DNA from: Bordetella genomosp. 13
GTDB taxonomy: Bacteria; Pseudomonadota; Gammaproteobacteria; Burkholderiales; Burkholderiaceae_B
Length of the DNA stretch: 64,000 nt
Direction of reading: 5' to 3'
Assembly (NCBI RefSeq): GCF_002119665.1
Contig: NZ_CP021111.1
Location: 3,162,001-3,226,000, forward strand
Part shown: positions 17,113 to 25,163 of the stretch, one piece after another
Layout: every line of letters starts with the position of its first letter
How positions within the stretch are numbered: the first letter of the stretch is position 1
Translations under genes and position numbers: made by a program
The notes under the pieces: generated by a model
What the model was told of the DNA's origin: nothing
Databases searched by the model: none
The model's input: the letters and a program-made list of their open reading frames with translations, nothing else

Positions 17113-17482
17113 GTTCTTGAGGCGCCTGGACCAGGACTGCGGATTCTCGTCCTCGCGCTGAAGCGCTGCGGGCGCGAACCCTCCGCCCTGGTCCAGGCTC
17201 AAGTTTCCGATTATTCACGGTTCAGACATCCCCAATGCCGGACGTCCGTTCGATTCGTTATCGTGGCGCGAGAGGCGCTGCGTCACGATCCACGGGATGT
17301 GTGCCTGCTTTCCAAGGTTGGTGCAGGCGCAGGCACTGGCATCGCGACCGCTTCAAAGCAAGGTTTGCACGACCGTCCCATTACGTTGTCCTGAGCCGCA
17401 TCCTTGCCGGAGAAGTCGCGCCCGCAGCGCGGCCAGCGCGAGGACGGGACTTCGCAGGTGCGGAGGCGGCGGCCAGAAGAAC
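17113..17482. repeat. Paired inverted hairpin element, copy B (fills the gap 17062-17577)
   Basis: Left arm 17113-17205 and right arm 17392-17482 are inverted copies of one hairpin unit. The left arm starts GTTCTTGAGGCGCC, has a perfect outer stem GCCTGGACCAGG / CCTGGTCCAGGC and core CTCGCGCTGAAGCGCTGCGG. The right arm has inner stem GAAGTC/GACTTC and ends, on the other strand, with GTTCTTCTGGCCGCC. Inner borders GGCTCA and TGAGCC are also inverted. The 185-bp centre is unrelated to those of copies A and C. No credible gene lies between glpD and the DJ-1 family gene; frames across the element lack ribosome sites. Confidence 0.75.
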
Positions 17483-17577
17483 CCGGGATCGTGACAGCCG
17501 GACGAATCCCCGGCATGCACCATGACCGGACACGCGCGGCTACCCTCACGTCACGCCAAGCCGCGACATCCGTCGCC

Positions 17578-18261
17578 TCATCGCTGCCGCAGGCATTCGA
17601 GCAAAGCCTGCGCCGCCGCCTCGGATGAAGCCGGATTCTGCCCGGTGATCAGCATGCCGTCGCTGACCACGTACGACTGCCAGTCCGCGGCGCGTTCATA
17701 GCGCGCGCCCAGGCGATTCAGTTCGTCTTCGACCAGGAAGGGCACGACGTCGGTCAGCTGCACGGCTTCTTCTTCGGTATTGCTGAAGCCCGTGACTTTG
17801 CGTCCCGAGACGAGGGGATCGCCGCTGGAGGCCTTGACGTGGCGCAGGACGCCCGGCGCATGGCAGACGGCGGTAACGGGTTTGCCCGCGGCCAGCATGG
17901 CTTCGATCAGCGCGATCGAGCGCGGGTCTTCGGCCAGGTCCCACAAGGGGCCGTGGCCGCCGGGGTAGAACACGGCGTCGTAGTCGGCGGCGCGCACCTC
18001 GTCCAGAGGCAGCGTGGCGGCCAGCCGCGCCTGGGCCTGCGCGTCGCCGCGGAAGCGTCGCGTGGCGTCGGTCTGCGCGTCCGGCTCGTCGCTCTTGGGA
18101 TCGAGCGGCGGCTGACCGCCGAGCGGGGACGCCAGCGTCACCGTCGCGCCGGCATCGGCGAACACGTAGTACGGCGCGGCGAATTCCTCGAGCCAGAAGC
18201 CGGTCTTGCGGCCGGTGCTGCCCAGCGTGTCGTGCGAGGTCAGGATCATCAGGATCTTCAT
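17578..18261 (-). CDS. DJ-1/PfpI family protein, Hsp31-like
   Basis: A 227-residue cytoplasmic protein with the nucleophile elbow AVCHAPGVL, placing Cys133 and His134 in the strained turn that defines the family. Upstream lie GFWLEEFAAPYYVF, with the acidic residue that assists the cysteine, and FYPGGHGPLWDL. The long insert after residue 48 and the overall size point to the class I (Hsp31/HchA and glyoxalase III-like) branch rather than the small DJ-1 branch. Members handle methylglyoxal, deglycate proteins or act as holding chaperones under stress. It stands alone, convergent with the repeat element; the ATG at 18259-18261 is the only likely start. Confidence 0.87.
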   Translation of the reverse strand: MKILMILTSHDTLGSTGRKTGFWLEEFAAPYYVFADAGATVTLASPLGGQPPLDPKSDEPDAQTDATRRFRGDAQAQARLAATLPLDEVRAADYDAVFYPGGHGPLWDLAEDPRSIALIEAMLAAGKPVTAVCHAPGVLRHVKASSGDPLVSGRKVTGFSNTEEEAVQLTDVVPFLVEDELNRLGARYERAADWQSYVVSDGMLITGQNPASSEAAAQALLECLRQR

Positions 18262-18386
18262 GCGGACTCCGTGCGTCTGGCCGCCCGGGCGGCGAACAGA
18301 TCCACTCTACTACAGCGTCCGGCTCGGGGGCATCCCGCGGCGTGACGGCGTATGATGCAGCGGTCAATTGCCGTCCCGTCCGCCCC

Positions 18387-18869
18387 ATGACCGTCTTCGA
18401 CCGCCTGCAACGACTGCTGTCCGACCATCAGATTACGTACAAGCTGCTGGAACACCATGCCGAGGGCCGGTCGGTGCAAGTGGCCGCCATCCGCGGCACC
18501 GAGGTCAGCCAGGGCGCCAAGGCGCTGGTATGCCGCGTGAAGATCACGTCGACCCAGCGCCGCAACGTGCTGGCGGTGTTTCCGGCCGATCGCCAGGCCG
18601 ACCTGGATGCGATCGCCGCGGCGGTGGGCGGCAAGAAGGCCTCGCTGGTGCCGCACGACGTGGCGCGCGAACTGACCGGCTGCGAGATCGGGGCGATCCC
18701 GCCCTTCTCCTTCAATCCCGAACTGGCGCTGGTGGTGGACCCCACGCTGCGCACGCGGCACGACGAGATCGTGTTCAACGCGGGCCGGCTGGACGCCTCC
18801 ATCCTGATGCGCACCGAAGACTACTTCCGCGTGGCCCGGCCCGACCAGGCCACCATCATCCGCTCCTGA
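18387..18869 (+). CDS. YbaK/EbsC-type aminoacyl-tRNA trans-editing protein
   Basis: The 160-residue protein is a single YbaK/ProX domain. It begins MTVFDRLQRLLSDHQITYKLLEHH, and the family lysine lies in EVSQGAKALVCRVK. GGKKASLVPHDVARELTG and the closing GRLDASILMRTEDYFRVARP follow. Proteins of this fold hydrolyse mischarged tRNAs such as Cys- or Ala-tRNAPro, clearing errors of prolyl-tRNA synthetase. The specificity of this member cannot be read from sequence, and it may be nearer the YeaK branch. The ATG at 18387 was preferred over a GTG at 18342 because conserved residues start there. The NRDE gene begins three bases after its stop. Confidence 0.85.
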   Translation: MTVFDRLQRLLSDHQITYKLLEHHAEGRSVQVAAIRGTEVSQGAKALVCRVKITSTQRRNVLAVFPADRQADLDAIAAAVGGKKASLVPHDVARELTGCEIGAIPPFSFNPELALVVDPTLRTRHDEIVFNAGRLDASILMRTEDYFRVARPDQATIIRS

Positions 18870-18871
18870 CC

Positions 18872-19648
18872 ATGTGCCTCGCTGTCCTGGCCCTGCGCCA
18901 CGTTCCCGGCCTGCCCGTGCTCATGGCCGCCAATCGCGACGAGTTCCATGCCCGCCCTACCGCGGCCGCGGCGCGCTGGCCTGGCGACGGGCCGGCCGTC
19001 TATGCCGGCCGCGACCTGCAGGCGGGCGGCACATGGATGGGCGTGAACGAAAACGGCCGCTATGCGGTGGTGACCAACTTTCGCGACCCCACGTCGCTGA
19101 TCGCCGACGCGCCCTCGCGCGGCGCGCTGGTCGAAGCCTATCTGCGCGGCGCCGACCGCCCCGGGGGTTACCTGGCGCGAGTGGCGCGCGAAGGCCAGCG
19201 TTACAACGGCTTCAACCTGATCGTCGGGGATACGGACAGCGCCTGGTACTACGGCAACCGTGGCGCCGCGCCGCACGAACTGCGGCCCGGCATCTATGCG
19301 CTGTCCAATCATCTGCTGGATACGCCGTGGCCCAAGCTGGCGCGCACCAAGGCGGCCTTCGCGCAGGTGATCGCACAGGCCGCGCAGCCGGACCTGCCGG
19401 CCCTGTACGCCGCCCTGGCCGACCGCGCGCCCGCCGCCGACGTCGAGCTGCCGGACACCGGCGTAGGCCTGGAACGCGAGCGCATGCTGAGCAGCCCGTT
19501 CATCGTCAGCCCGAACTATGGCACGCGGTCTTCGACCATCATGGCGCTGCACGCCGACGGCCGCGGCGAGTTGCACGAACGCCGCTTCGATCCGCGCGGC
19601 GAGGCGACGGGGGAGACAGACCTCGCCTTCGCCTGGACGGCAGCCTAG
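18872..19648 (+). CDS. NRDE-family (TANGO2-like) protein
   Basis: The 258-residue product starts MCLAVLALRHVPG and carries the name-giving Asn-Arg-Asp-Glu in LMAANRDEFHARPT near residue 20, then GGTWMGVNENGRYAVVTNFR and the NGFNLIVGD strand. Removal of Met1 would expose Cys2, the layout of N-terminal nucleophile hydrolases. Eukaryotic homologues are TANGO2, linked to Golgi and haem handling; bacterial function is unsettled, with a haem-transfer link proposed. The gene follows ybaK at three bases and is probably its operon partner. SSTIMALHADGRGELHERRFD at the C-terminus is also typical of the family. Confidence 0.88.
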   Translation: MCLAVLALRHVPGLPVLMAANRDEFHARPTAAAARWPGDGPAVYAGRDLQAGGTWMGVNENGRYAVVTNFRDPTSLIADAPSRGALVEAYLRGADRPGGYLARVAREGQRYNGFNLIVGDTDSAWYYGNRGAAPHELRPGIYALSNHLLDTPWPKLARTKAAFAQVIAQAAQPDLPALYAALADRAPAADVELPDTGVGLERERMLSSPFIVSPNYGTRSSTIMALHADGRGELHERRFDPRGEATGETDLAFAWTAA

Positions 19649-19724
19649 TCCGGGCAGGACACGCCAGCGTAGCCGGCCAGCCGCCACTCCGGTCCTGGTT
19701 GACGCCAGTCCGAGGCCACGACAA

Positions 19725-20141
19725 TCAGCCGTCGCTTACCCGCCCCCGCAGGCGCTTGATCGCCCCTCGCTGGGTCTTGCCCTCGACGCGACGCCGCTGC
19801 GACGCCAGCGTGGGCCGTGTGGCGCGGCGCAGGACAACCGGACGGGCGGCAACGCGCACCATATCCAGCAGACGCTCGATCGCCTCGGCGCGATTCAGCT
19901 CCTGGCTGCGGTGTGACTGCGCCTTGATGACCACCACGCCCTCTTTGGTGATGCGGTAATCGCCCAACGCGCACAGCGCGTCCTTGACGCGATCGGGTAG
20001 CGACGAGGCGCGCACGTCGAAGCGCAGGTGCACGGCGCTGGACACCTTGTTGACGTTCTGTCCGCCCGCGCCCTGCGCGCGCACCATGGTGAACGTGATC
20101 TCACGTTCGTCGAGATAGAGATTGCCGGAGACGTGCAGCAT
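19725..20141 (-). CDS. arfB: Alternative ribosome-rescue factor B (ArfB/YaeJ)
   Basis: The 138-residue peptidyl-tRNA hydrolase has a release-factor-like domain with GGQ at residues 26-28 inside TMVRAQGAGGQNVNKVSSAVHL. A basic tail (RRATRPTLASQRRRVEGKTQRGAIKRLRGR) inserts into the mRNA channel of stalled ribosomes in the family. It rescues ribosomes at truncated mRNA 3' ends without a stop codon. Length and domain order match E. coli ArfB (140 residues). The start ATG at 20139-20141 sits just before MLHVSGNLYL. It is convergent with the NRDE gene and divergent from queE. Confidence 0.92.
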   Translation of the reverse strand: MLHVSGNLYLDEREITFTMVRAQGAGGQNVNKVSSAVHLRFDVRASSLPDRVKDALCALGDYRITKEGVVVIKAQSHRSQELNRAEAIERLLDMVRVAARPVVLRRATRPTLASQRRRVEGKTQRGAIKRLRGRVSDG

Positions 20142-20268
20142 CCGGGCAGTCTACCCCGGCCCGCCATCGCTGCAAGTCCGGCCGCGACGGGGCCGGCCGC
20201 AAAAGCCCGGTAAAATGACGTCTTCCCCGATTTCCCTCTCCCGCCCCGGCCGATGCCGGCGGTGCCCC

Positions 20269-20901
20269 ATGACTTACGCCGTCAAAGAACTCTTCAAGAC
20301 GCTGCAGGGCGAAGGCGCCCACGCGGGCCGCGCGGCCGTGTTCTGCCGGTTCGCCGGCTGCAACCTCTGGAGCGGCCGCGAAAGCGACCGCGCCACCGCC
20401 GCCTGTACCTTCTGCGATACCGACTTCATCGGCACGGATGGCCCTGGCGGCGGCAAGTTCGCGCAGGCCGCGCAACTGGCCGATGCCATCGCCGCCACCT
20501 GGGGCGACCAGGCCGAGCGCCGCTACGTCGTATTCACCGGCGGCGAACCGCTGCTGCAGCTGGACGACGCCCTGCTTGCGGCGGTGCACGCGCACGGCTT
20601 CACCGTGGCCATCGAGACCAACGGCACGCTGACGCCGCCCGCGGGCGTGGACTGGATCTGCGTCAGCCCCAAGGGCAAGTCGCCCGTGGTCATTGAACGC
20701 GGCAACGAGCTCAAACTGGTCTACCCCCAGGCCGATGCCCCGCCCGAGGCCTACGCGCACCTGGATTTCCAGCATTTCTTCCTTCAGCCCATGGACGGCC
20801 CCGCGCGCGGCGCCCACACCGAACGCGCGGTGCAGTACTGCATGCAGCATCCGCAATGGCGCCTCAGCCTGCAAACCCACAAATACATAGGCATTCCATG
20901 A
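20269..20901 (+). CDS. queE: 7-carboxy-7-deazaguanine synthase
   Basis: The 210-residue radical SAM enzyme converts 6-carboxy-tetrahydropterin to 7-carboxy-7-deazaguanine in the queuosine pathway. Substrate-loop residues are KELFKTLQGEG; the iron-sulfur cysteines are C31, C46 and C49, a CX14CX2C arrangement rather than the usual CX3CX2C. That variant is known from Burkholderia multivorans QueE. The GGEP motif for SAM is in FTGGEPLLQL, and ETNGT follows. The ATG at 20269 was chosen as it begins the conserved MTYAVKELF. queD follows 28 bp later, forming a two-gene preQ0 unit. I found no preQ1 riboswitch in the short leader. Confidence 0.94.
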   Translation: MTYAVKELFKTLQGEGAHAGRAAVFCRFAGCNLWSGRESDRATAACTFCDTDFIGTDGPGGGKFAQAAQLADAIAATWGDQAERRYVVFTGGEPLLQLDDALLAAVHAHGFTVAIETNGTLTPPAGVDWICVSPKGKSPVVIERGNELKLVYPQADAPPEAYAHLDFQHFFLQPMDGPARGAHTERAVQYCMQHPQWRLSLQTHKYIGIP

Positions 20902-20929
20902 TGCACCCCCGCCCCGCGCGAGGCGCCCG

Positions 20930-21382
20930 ATGATCTCCGTTACCCGCAGGCTGGAATTCGACGCGGGCCACCGCATCCCCGATCACCGCAGCCAGTGCCG
21001 CAATCTGCACGGGCACCGCTACGTGCTCGAAGTCACCCTGTGCGGCGACATCGTGCAGGCGCCCGGCGCTTCGGACAACGGCATGCTGATGGACTTCTCC
21101 GAAATCAAATCCATCGCGCAGACGCACGTGGTCAACGTATGGGACCACGCCTTTCTGGTGTATGCGGGCGACACGGCCGTGCGCGGCTTTCTCGACACCC
21201 TGCCCGGCCATAAAACCGTGGTGCTCGACCGCATTCCCACGGTCGAGAACCTGGCGGCCATAGCATTCGAGACCCTGTCGCCGCACTATCGCGGCCACTA
21301 CGGCCATGCGTTGCGCCTGCAGCGTGTGCGGCTGTACGAAACGCCCAATTGCTGGGCGGACTGCGACGCGCCGGACGCCTAG
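20930..21382 (+). CDS. queD: 6-carboxy-5,6,7,8-tetrahydropterin synthase
   Basis: This 150-residue member of the 6-pyruvoyl-tetrahydropterin synthase family keeps the zinc ligands His14 (FDAGHR), His27 and His29 (NLHGHR), and the catalytic Cys23 in SQCRNLHGH. It also keeps LMDFSEIKS and the DHAFLVY histidine, the C-terminal PTVENLAAIAFE, and the glutamate in RLYETPN. It makes CPH4 from dihydroneopterin triphosphate, the step before QueE, encoded just upstream. Length is slightly above the ~120 of E. coli QueD owing to the loop QAPGASDNG. Both gene products act in the cytoplasm on the route to queuosine in tRNA. Confidence 0.94.
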   Translation: MISVTRRLEFDAGHRIPDHRSQCRNLHGHRYVLEVTLCGDIVQAPGASDNGMLMDFSEIKSIAQTHVVNVWDHAFLVYAGDTAVRGFLDTLPGHKTVVLDRIPTVENLAAIAFETLSPHYRGHYGHALRLQRVRLYETPNCWADCDAPDA

Positions 21383-21446
21383 CCGCCAGACACGCCGGCA
21401 TTATCGATCAGGCCTTCAAGGCTATCGGGGCCGTAGCCATTCTCGA

Positions 21447-21476
21447 TTGTTAGCTTCCTAATAGATAGGCTACAAT
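21447..21476 (+). promoter_or_regulatory. Sigma-70 promoter and MarR-type operator of the efflux operon
   Basis: A -35 box TTGTTA (21447-21452) and -10 box TACAAT (21471-21476) are 18 bp apart, just before the marR ATG at 21484. The spacer carries an imperfect inverted repeat TAGCTTCCTA / TAGATAGGCTA, which would let the MarR protein block RNA polymerase and so regulate its own operon. The leader is very short. Confidence 0.7.
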
Positions 21477-21483
21477 CGATTCC

Positions 21484-21978
21484 ATGAAACGACCCACCGA
21501 TCGCCAGCTCCTGGCCGTCTCCACCACCCTGCCCGTGCTGGCGCGCGCCTATCGCTCCGCCGCCGACAAGGTGCTTGCCAGCTACGGCCTGTCCCAGGCC
21601 ACCGCATGGCCGGTCGTCCTGGCCGGCCGACTGGGCGACGGCGTGCGCCAGGGTGCGCTGGCGGACGCCCTGGGCATCGAAGGCCCGTCGCTGGTGCGCC
21701 TGCTCGACCATCTGGTGGCGGCCGGCCTGATCGAGCGCCGCGAAGATCCCAGCGACCGGCGCGCCCGTACCCTGCATCTGACCGAGTCCGGCCAGGCGCT
21801 GCGCGCCAAGCTCGAAGACGTACTGACCCGCATCCGGCGCGAGCTGTTCAAGGGCATCGACGGCAATGACATCGAGGCCTGCCTGCGCGTGTTCGAACAG
21901 CTGACCGCCGCCCTGGCGCGCGGCGTCCCGATGCCGGACGACATCGACGCCGCCGCCGGCAAGGACGCGCAGCCATGA
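21484..21978 (+). CDS. MarR-family transcriptional regulator of the efflux operon
   Basis: The 164-residue winged-helix protein has the MarR layout: helical dimer part at the N-terminus, recognition helix in GALADALGIEGPSLVRLLDHL, and wing LIERREDPSDRRARTLHLTESG with the conserved DxR-type turn. It is the first gene of a five-gene unit, its TGA overlapping the next ATG. It probably represses the pump until a phenolic or aromatic acid binds, the common theme for MarR next to FUSC/HlyD transporters. The inducer is not known. An operator-like inverted repeat overlaps its promoter. Confidence 0.9.
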   Translation: MKRPTDRQLLAVSTTLPVLARAYRSAADKVLASYGLSQATAWPVVLAGRLGDGVRQGALADALGIEGPSLVRLLDHLVAAGLIERREDPSDRRARTLHLTESGQALRAKLEDVLTRIRRELFKGIDGNDIEACLRVFEQLTAALARGVPMPDDIDAAAGKDAQP

Positions 21979-24026
21979 AGCGCCTGCCCTCCGCCGCCGA
22001 ATACCTGTTCTCGGCCAAGTGCTACGCGGGGGCCATGCTGGCGCTGTACCTGTCGTATTCGATCGGGCTGCCGCGCCCCTTCTGGTCCGTCACCACCGCG
22101 TACGTCGTGTCGCAACCGTGGTCGGGCGCGGTGCGATCCAAGGCGCTGTACCGCCTGGGCGGCACCTTCTTCGGCTCGGCCATGGTGGTGTACACCGTCC
22201 CTCGCCTGGCCAACTATCCAGTGCTGATGACGCTGGCCATGGCCCTGTGGGTGGGCATCTGCCTGTACATCTCGGTGCTCGACCGCACGCCGCGCTCGTA
22301 CCTGTTCATGCTGGCCGGCTATACCGCCGCGCTCATCGGCTTTCCCAGCGTGACGGCCCCGTCCACCGTGTTCGACACGGGGCTCGCCCGCGTCGAGGAA
22401 ATCACGCTGGGCATCCTGTGCGCCTCGCTGGTCCACAGCGTGGTGCTGCCGCAGGGCATCGGCCGCGCGGTGATCGGCAGGCTGGACGCCACCCTGCGCG
22501 ACGCGCGCGACTGGGTGCGCGCGGTGCTCGATGGCGATGCCGCGCGGCAGGGACAGGACCGCCGCCAATTGGCCAACGACATCACGCAATTGCGCCTGAT
22601 GTCCACGCACGTGCCCTTCGACACCGGCAACATCCGCTGGACCGCCAACGCGCTGCGCGTGATGCAGGATCGCCTGGCCGCGCTGACGCCGTCGGTATCG
22701 GCCGTGGAAGACCGCCTGCAGGCCCTGCAAGAGGCCGGCCAGCCGCTGCCGCAGCCGGTGGCCGAGCTGCTGGCGCGCATCTCGGCCTGGGTGGGCCAGG
22801 GCAAGAACGCCACCACCGCCGAGGCCGCGAGCCTGCGTCGCGAGCTGGCCGCGCTTACGCCCCCGCTGGATCACGGCACCGATTGGCCGGGCCTGCTGCA
22901 GCTAAGCCTGCTGACGCGCGTGGGCGAGCTGATCGACGCCTTCGAGCAATGCCTGCTGCTGCGCGAGGACATCCACGACGGCCTGCGGGGCGCGCCGCGC
23001 TCGGCGCTGCGCATGCGGCCGCTGACGCGCGGTCCCGTGCTGCATCGCGACCGCGGCATCGCGCTGTGGTCGGCGCTGGCGGCGGGCATCGCCATCGCCG
23101 TGTGCTGCCTGTTCTGGATCGGCACCGCGTGGACCAACGGTTCCACCGCCGCGATGATGGCCGTGGTGTTCAGCTGCTTCTTCGCCGCGCAGGACAACCC
23201 CGTGCCCGGCATCATGCAGTTCCTGAAGTTCACCGTATATTCCATCCCGCTGTCGGCACTGTACCTGCTGGGCATTCTGCCGGCCGTGCATTCGTTCGAG
23301 ATGCTGGCGCTGACGCTGTTTCCGGTCGCCTTCGTGCTGGGCGCGCTGATCGCGCGGCCGGAGTACACGCTGCAGGGCATGGCGCTGCTGTTCGGCGTCA
23401 CCGGCACCCTGGCGCTGCACGACACCAATACCGCCGACCTGGTTTCATTCCTGGATGCCACGGTGGGGCAGATCCTCGGCGTGGCCACCGCGGCCATCGT
23501 CGCCGCGATCTTCCGCACCGCCAGCGCCGACTGGAGCGCGCGCCGCATCCAGGCCGCCAACTGGGACGAACTGGCCGAACTGGCCGCCTCGCCCAAGGCG
23601 CGCTCGGACCGCGATGCCTATGCGTATGCCTCGCGCCTGCTGGACCGCATCGGGCTGCTGCAGCCGCGCCTGGCCATGGCCACGCGGCGCGACGACCTGC
23701 TGGCCGCCGACGCACTGAAAGACCTGCGCGTGGGCAAGGACATCGTCGAACTGCAGCACGCGCGGCGTCAGCTGCCGGTGGCCGATGCGGCCATCCAGCA
23801 GGTGCTGCGCGCCCTGGCGGAATTCTTCCGCGCGCGCCGCACCGGCCGGCGGGAACAGTCGCCCGAGCTGCTGGCGCACATCGACCGGGCGCTGGCCGGC
23901 GTGGCCGCCGCCGATGGCGCGGCGACCGCGCGCAGCCGCGCCGCCGTGGCGCTGGTAGGCATCCGCCGGGCCTTGTATCCCCAGGCGTCCGCCGCACGCC
24001 ACCCCGCTTCGGAGTCCGCGCCATGA
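21975..24026 (+). CDS. FUSC-family inner-membrane transporter (AaeB-like)
   Basis: The 683-residue membrane protein has two blocks of about five to six helices (residues ~15-165 and ~360-490), each followed by a helical cytoplasmic region. This is the duplicated fusaric acid resistance (FUSC) architecture. The first block contains GLPRPFWSVTTAYVV, the usual opening of FUSC proteins, and the second AAMMAVVFSCFFAAQDNPVPG. AaeB-type members export hydroxylated aromatic acids as the inner-membrane part of a tripartite pump. It overlaps marR (ATGA) and the DUF1656 gene (ATGA), so all parts are made together. The substrate cannot be deduced. Confidence 0.9.
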   Translation: MKRLPSAAEYLFSAKCYAGAMLALYLSYSIGLPRPFWSVTTAYVVSQPWSGAVRSKALYRLGGTFFGSAMVVYTVPRLANYPVLMTLAMALWVGICLYISVLDRTPRSYLFMLAGYTAALIGFPSVTAPSTVFDTGLARVEEITLGILCASLVHSVVLPQGIGRAVIGRLDATLRDARDWVRAVLDGDAARQGQDRRQLANDITQLRLMSTHVPFDTGNIRWTANALRVMQDRLAALTPSVSAVEDRLQALQEAGQPLPQPVAELLARISAWVGQGKNATTAEAASLRRELAALTPPLDHGTDWPGLLQLSLLTRVGELIDAFEQCLLLREDIHDGLRGAPRSALRMRPLTRGPVLHRDRGIALWSALAAGIAIAVCCLFWIGTAWTNGSTAAMMAVVFSCFFAAQDNPVPGIMQFLKFTVYSIPLSALYLLGILPAVHSFEMLALTLFPVAFVLGALIARPEYTLQGMALLFGVTGTLALHDTNTADLVSFLDATVGQILGVATAAIVAAIFRTASADWSARRIQAANWDELAELAASPKARSDRDAYAYASRLLDRIGLLQPRLAMATRRDDLLAADALKDLRVGKDIVELQHARRQLPVADAAIQQVLRALAEFFRARRTGRREQSPELLAHIDRALAGVAAADGAATARSRAAVALVGIRRALYPQASAARHPASESAP

Positions 24027-24235
24027 TCGGCGAATTCAGTTTCTACGGCATCTATTTCCCCTGGCTGCTGGTGCTGGGCGTGATCGCCTGGGCCGCCAAC
24101 TGGGCGCTGCGGCGCGTGCTGGCGCGCGCCGGCTTCTATCGCCTGGTCTGGCACCCGGCGCTGTTCGACCTGGCGCTGTTCATGGTGCTGTTGTATGGCA
24201 CCTCGCTGGCCGCTCCTTATTTTCTGCAGAGATAG
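24023..24235 (+). CDS. DUF1656 small membrane protein of the efflux system
   Basis: The 70-residue protein has two hydrophobic helices (about 10-30 and 47-65). It contains the family pattern EFSFYGIYFPWLLVLG, then FYRLVWHPALFDLALF. This matches AaeX-type DUF1656 proteins, which are nearly always encoded between a FUSC permease and its HlyD partner. It starts at an ATG overlapping the FUSC stop by ATGA and ends four bases before the HlyD start. Its role is presumably to assist assembly of the inner-membrane complex; no direct activity is known. Confidence 0.88.
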   Translation: MIGEFSFYGIYFPWLLVLGVIAWAANWALRRVLARAGFYRLVWHPALFDLALFMVLLYGTSLAAPYFLQR

Positions 24236-24239
24236 CATC

Positions 24240-25163
24240 ATGACTCGCAAACTTCCCGACATGCTCCGTCCCGCCGCCCTGGGCCGCTTCGTTCTGACGG
24301 CGGTGGTGGTGGCGGCCGCCGCCTGGGCGGGCTGGCAGCTGTGGGTCCATTACGAGATGGAGCCCTGGACGCGCGATGGCCGCGTCAAGGCCTACGTGGT
24401 GCAGGTGGCGCCGGACGTGTCCGGCCTGGTCACGGCCGTGCCCGTGCACGACAACCAGGACGTGCATGCCGGCGACGTGCTGTTCGAGATCGACCGCGCG
24501 CGCTTCCAGCTGGCGTACGACCAGGCTCGCGCCGCGGTCGAGGCCCGCAAGGTGGCCCAGGCCCAGGCGCAGCGCGACGTGAAGCGCAACCGCGCGCTGG
24601 GCCAGCTGGTGGCCGCCGAAGTGGTGGAACAGAGCCAGACCCGGCTGCAGCAAAGCGCGGCCGACCTGGCCCAGGCCGAAGTGCAACTGGACATCGCGCG
24701 CCTGAACCTGGAACGCAGCCGCGTGGTGGCCTCCACCGATGGCCGCATCACCAACCTGGATCTGCGGACAGGCTCGTACGCCACCGCGGGACACGGCGTG
24801 ATGGCACTGGTGGATGCGAACTCGTTCTACGTCGAGGGCTATTTCGAGGAAACCAAGCTGCCGCGCATCCATGAAGGCGACGCCGTCAGCGTGCTGCTGA
24901 TGGGCGAAGACCGCCGCATCACCGGCCACGTCGAAAGCATCGCCCTGGGCATCGCCGACCGCGACCGCAGCACCGGCGCCAATCTGCTGCCCAACGTCAA
25001 TCCCACTTTCAACTGGGTGCGCCTGGCGCAGCGCATCCCCGTGCGCGTGAAGATCGACAGCGTGCCCGAAGGCGTGCGCCTGGTGGCGGGCCAGACGGCC
25101 ACGGTGTCGGTAGACGGCGCGGAACCGGCCGCGGCCGGCCATCCGCAGCCCGCGCGCTCGTGA
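24240..25163 (+). CDS. HlyD-family periplasmic adaptor (membrane fusion protein)
   Basis: The 307-residue protein has one N-terminal anchor (about residues 15-35). It then has the adaptor halves: TRDGRVKAYVVQVAPDVSGLV opening the lipoyl-like domain, a helical hairpin (residues ~85-155), and VVASTDGRITNLDLRTGSYA closing it, followed by the beta-barrel with FYVEGYFEETKLPRI. This is the AaeA/EmrA type that links an inner-membrane FUSC pump to an outer-membrane channel. It is coupled to the NodT gene by a four-base GTGA overlap. Length agrees with AaeA (310). Confidence 0.92.
   Translation: MTRKLPDMLRPAALGRFVLTAVVVAAAAWAGWQLWVHYEMEPWTRDGRVKAYVVQVAPDVSGLVTAVPVHDNQDVHAGDVLFEIDRARFQLAYDQARAAVEARKVAQAQAQRDVKRNRALGQLVAAEVVEQSQTRLQQSAADLAQAEVQLDIARLNLERSRVVASTDGRITNLDLRTGSYATAGHGVMALVDANSFYVEGYFEETKLPRIHEGDAVSVLLMGEDRRITGHVESIALGIADRDRSTGANLLPNVNPTFNWVRLAQRIPVRVKIDSVPEGVRLVAGQTATVSVDGAEPAAAGHPQPARS

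Noticed and set aside
17086..17394. Short forward frame after glpD
   Set aside because: It lies in hairpin element copy B and has no recognisable protein features.
20142..20268. Possible preQ1 riboswitch before queE
   Set aside because: The leader is short and I could not find the preQ1 aptamer pattern or a pseudoknot tail; this pair acts before preQ1 in the pathway.
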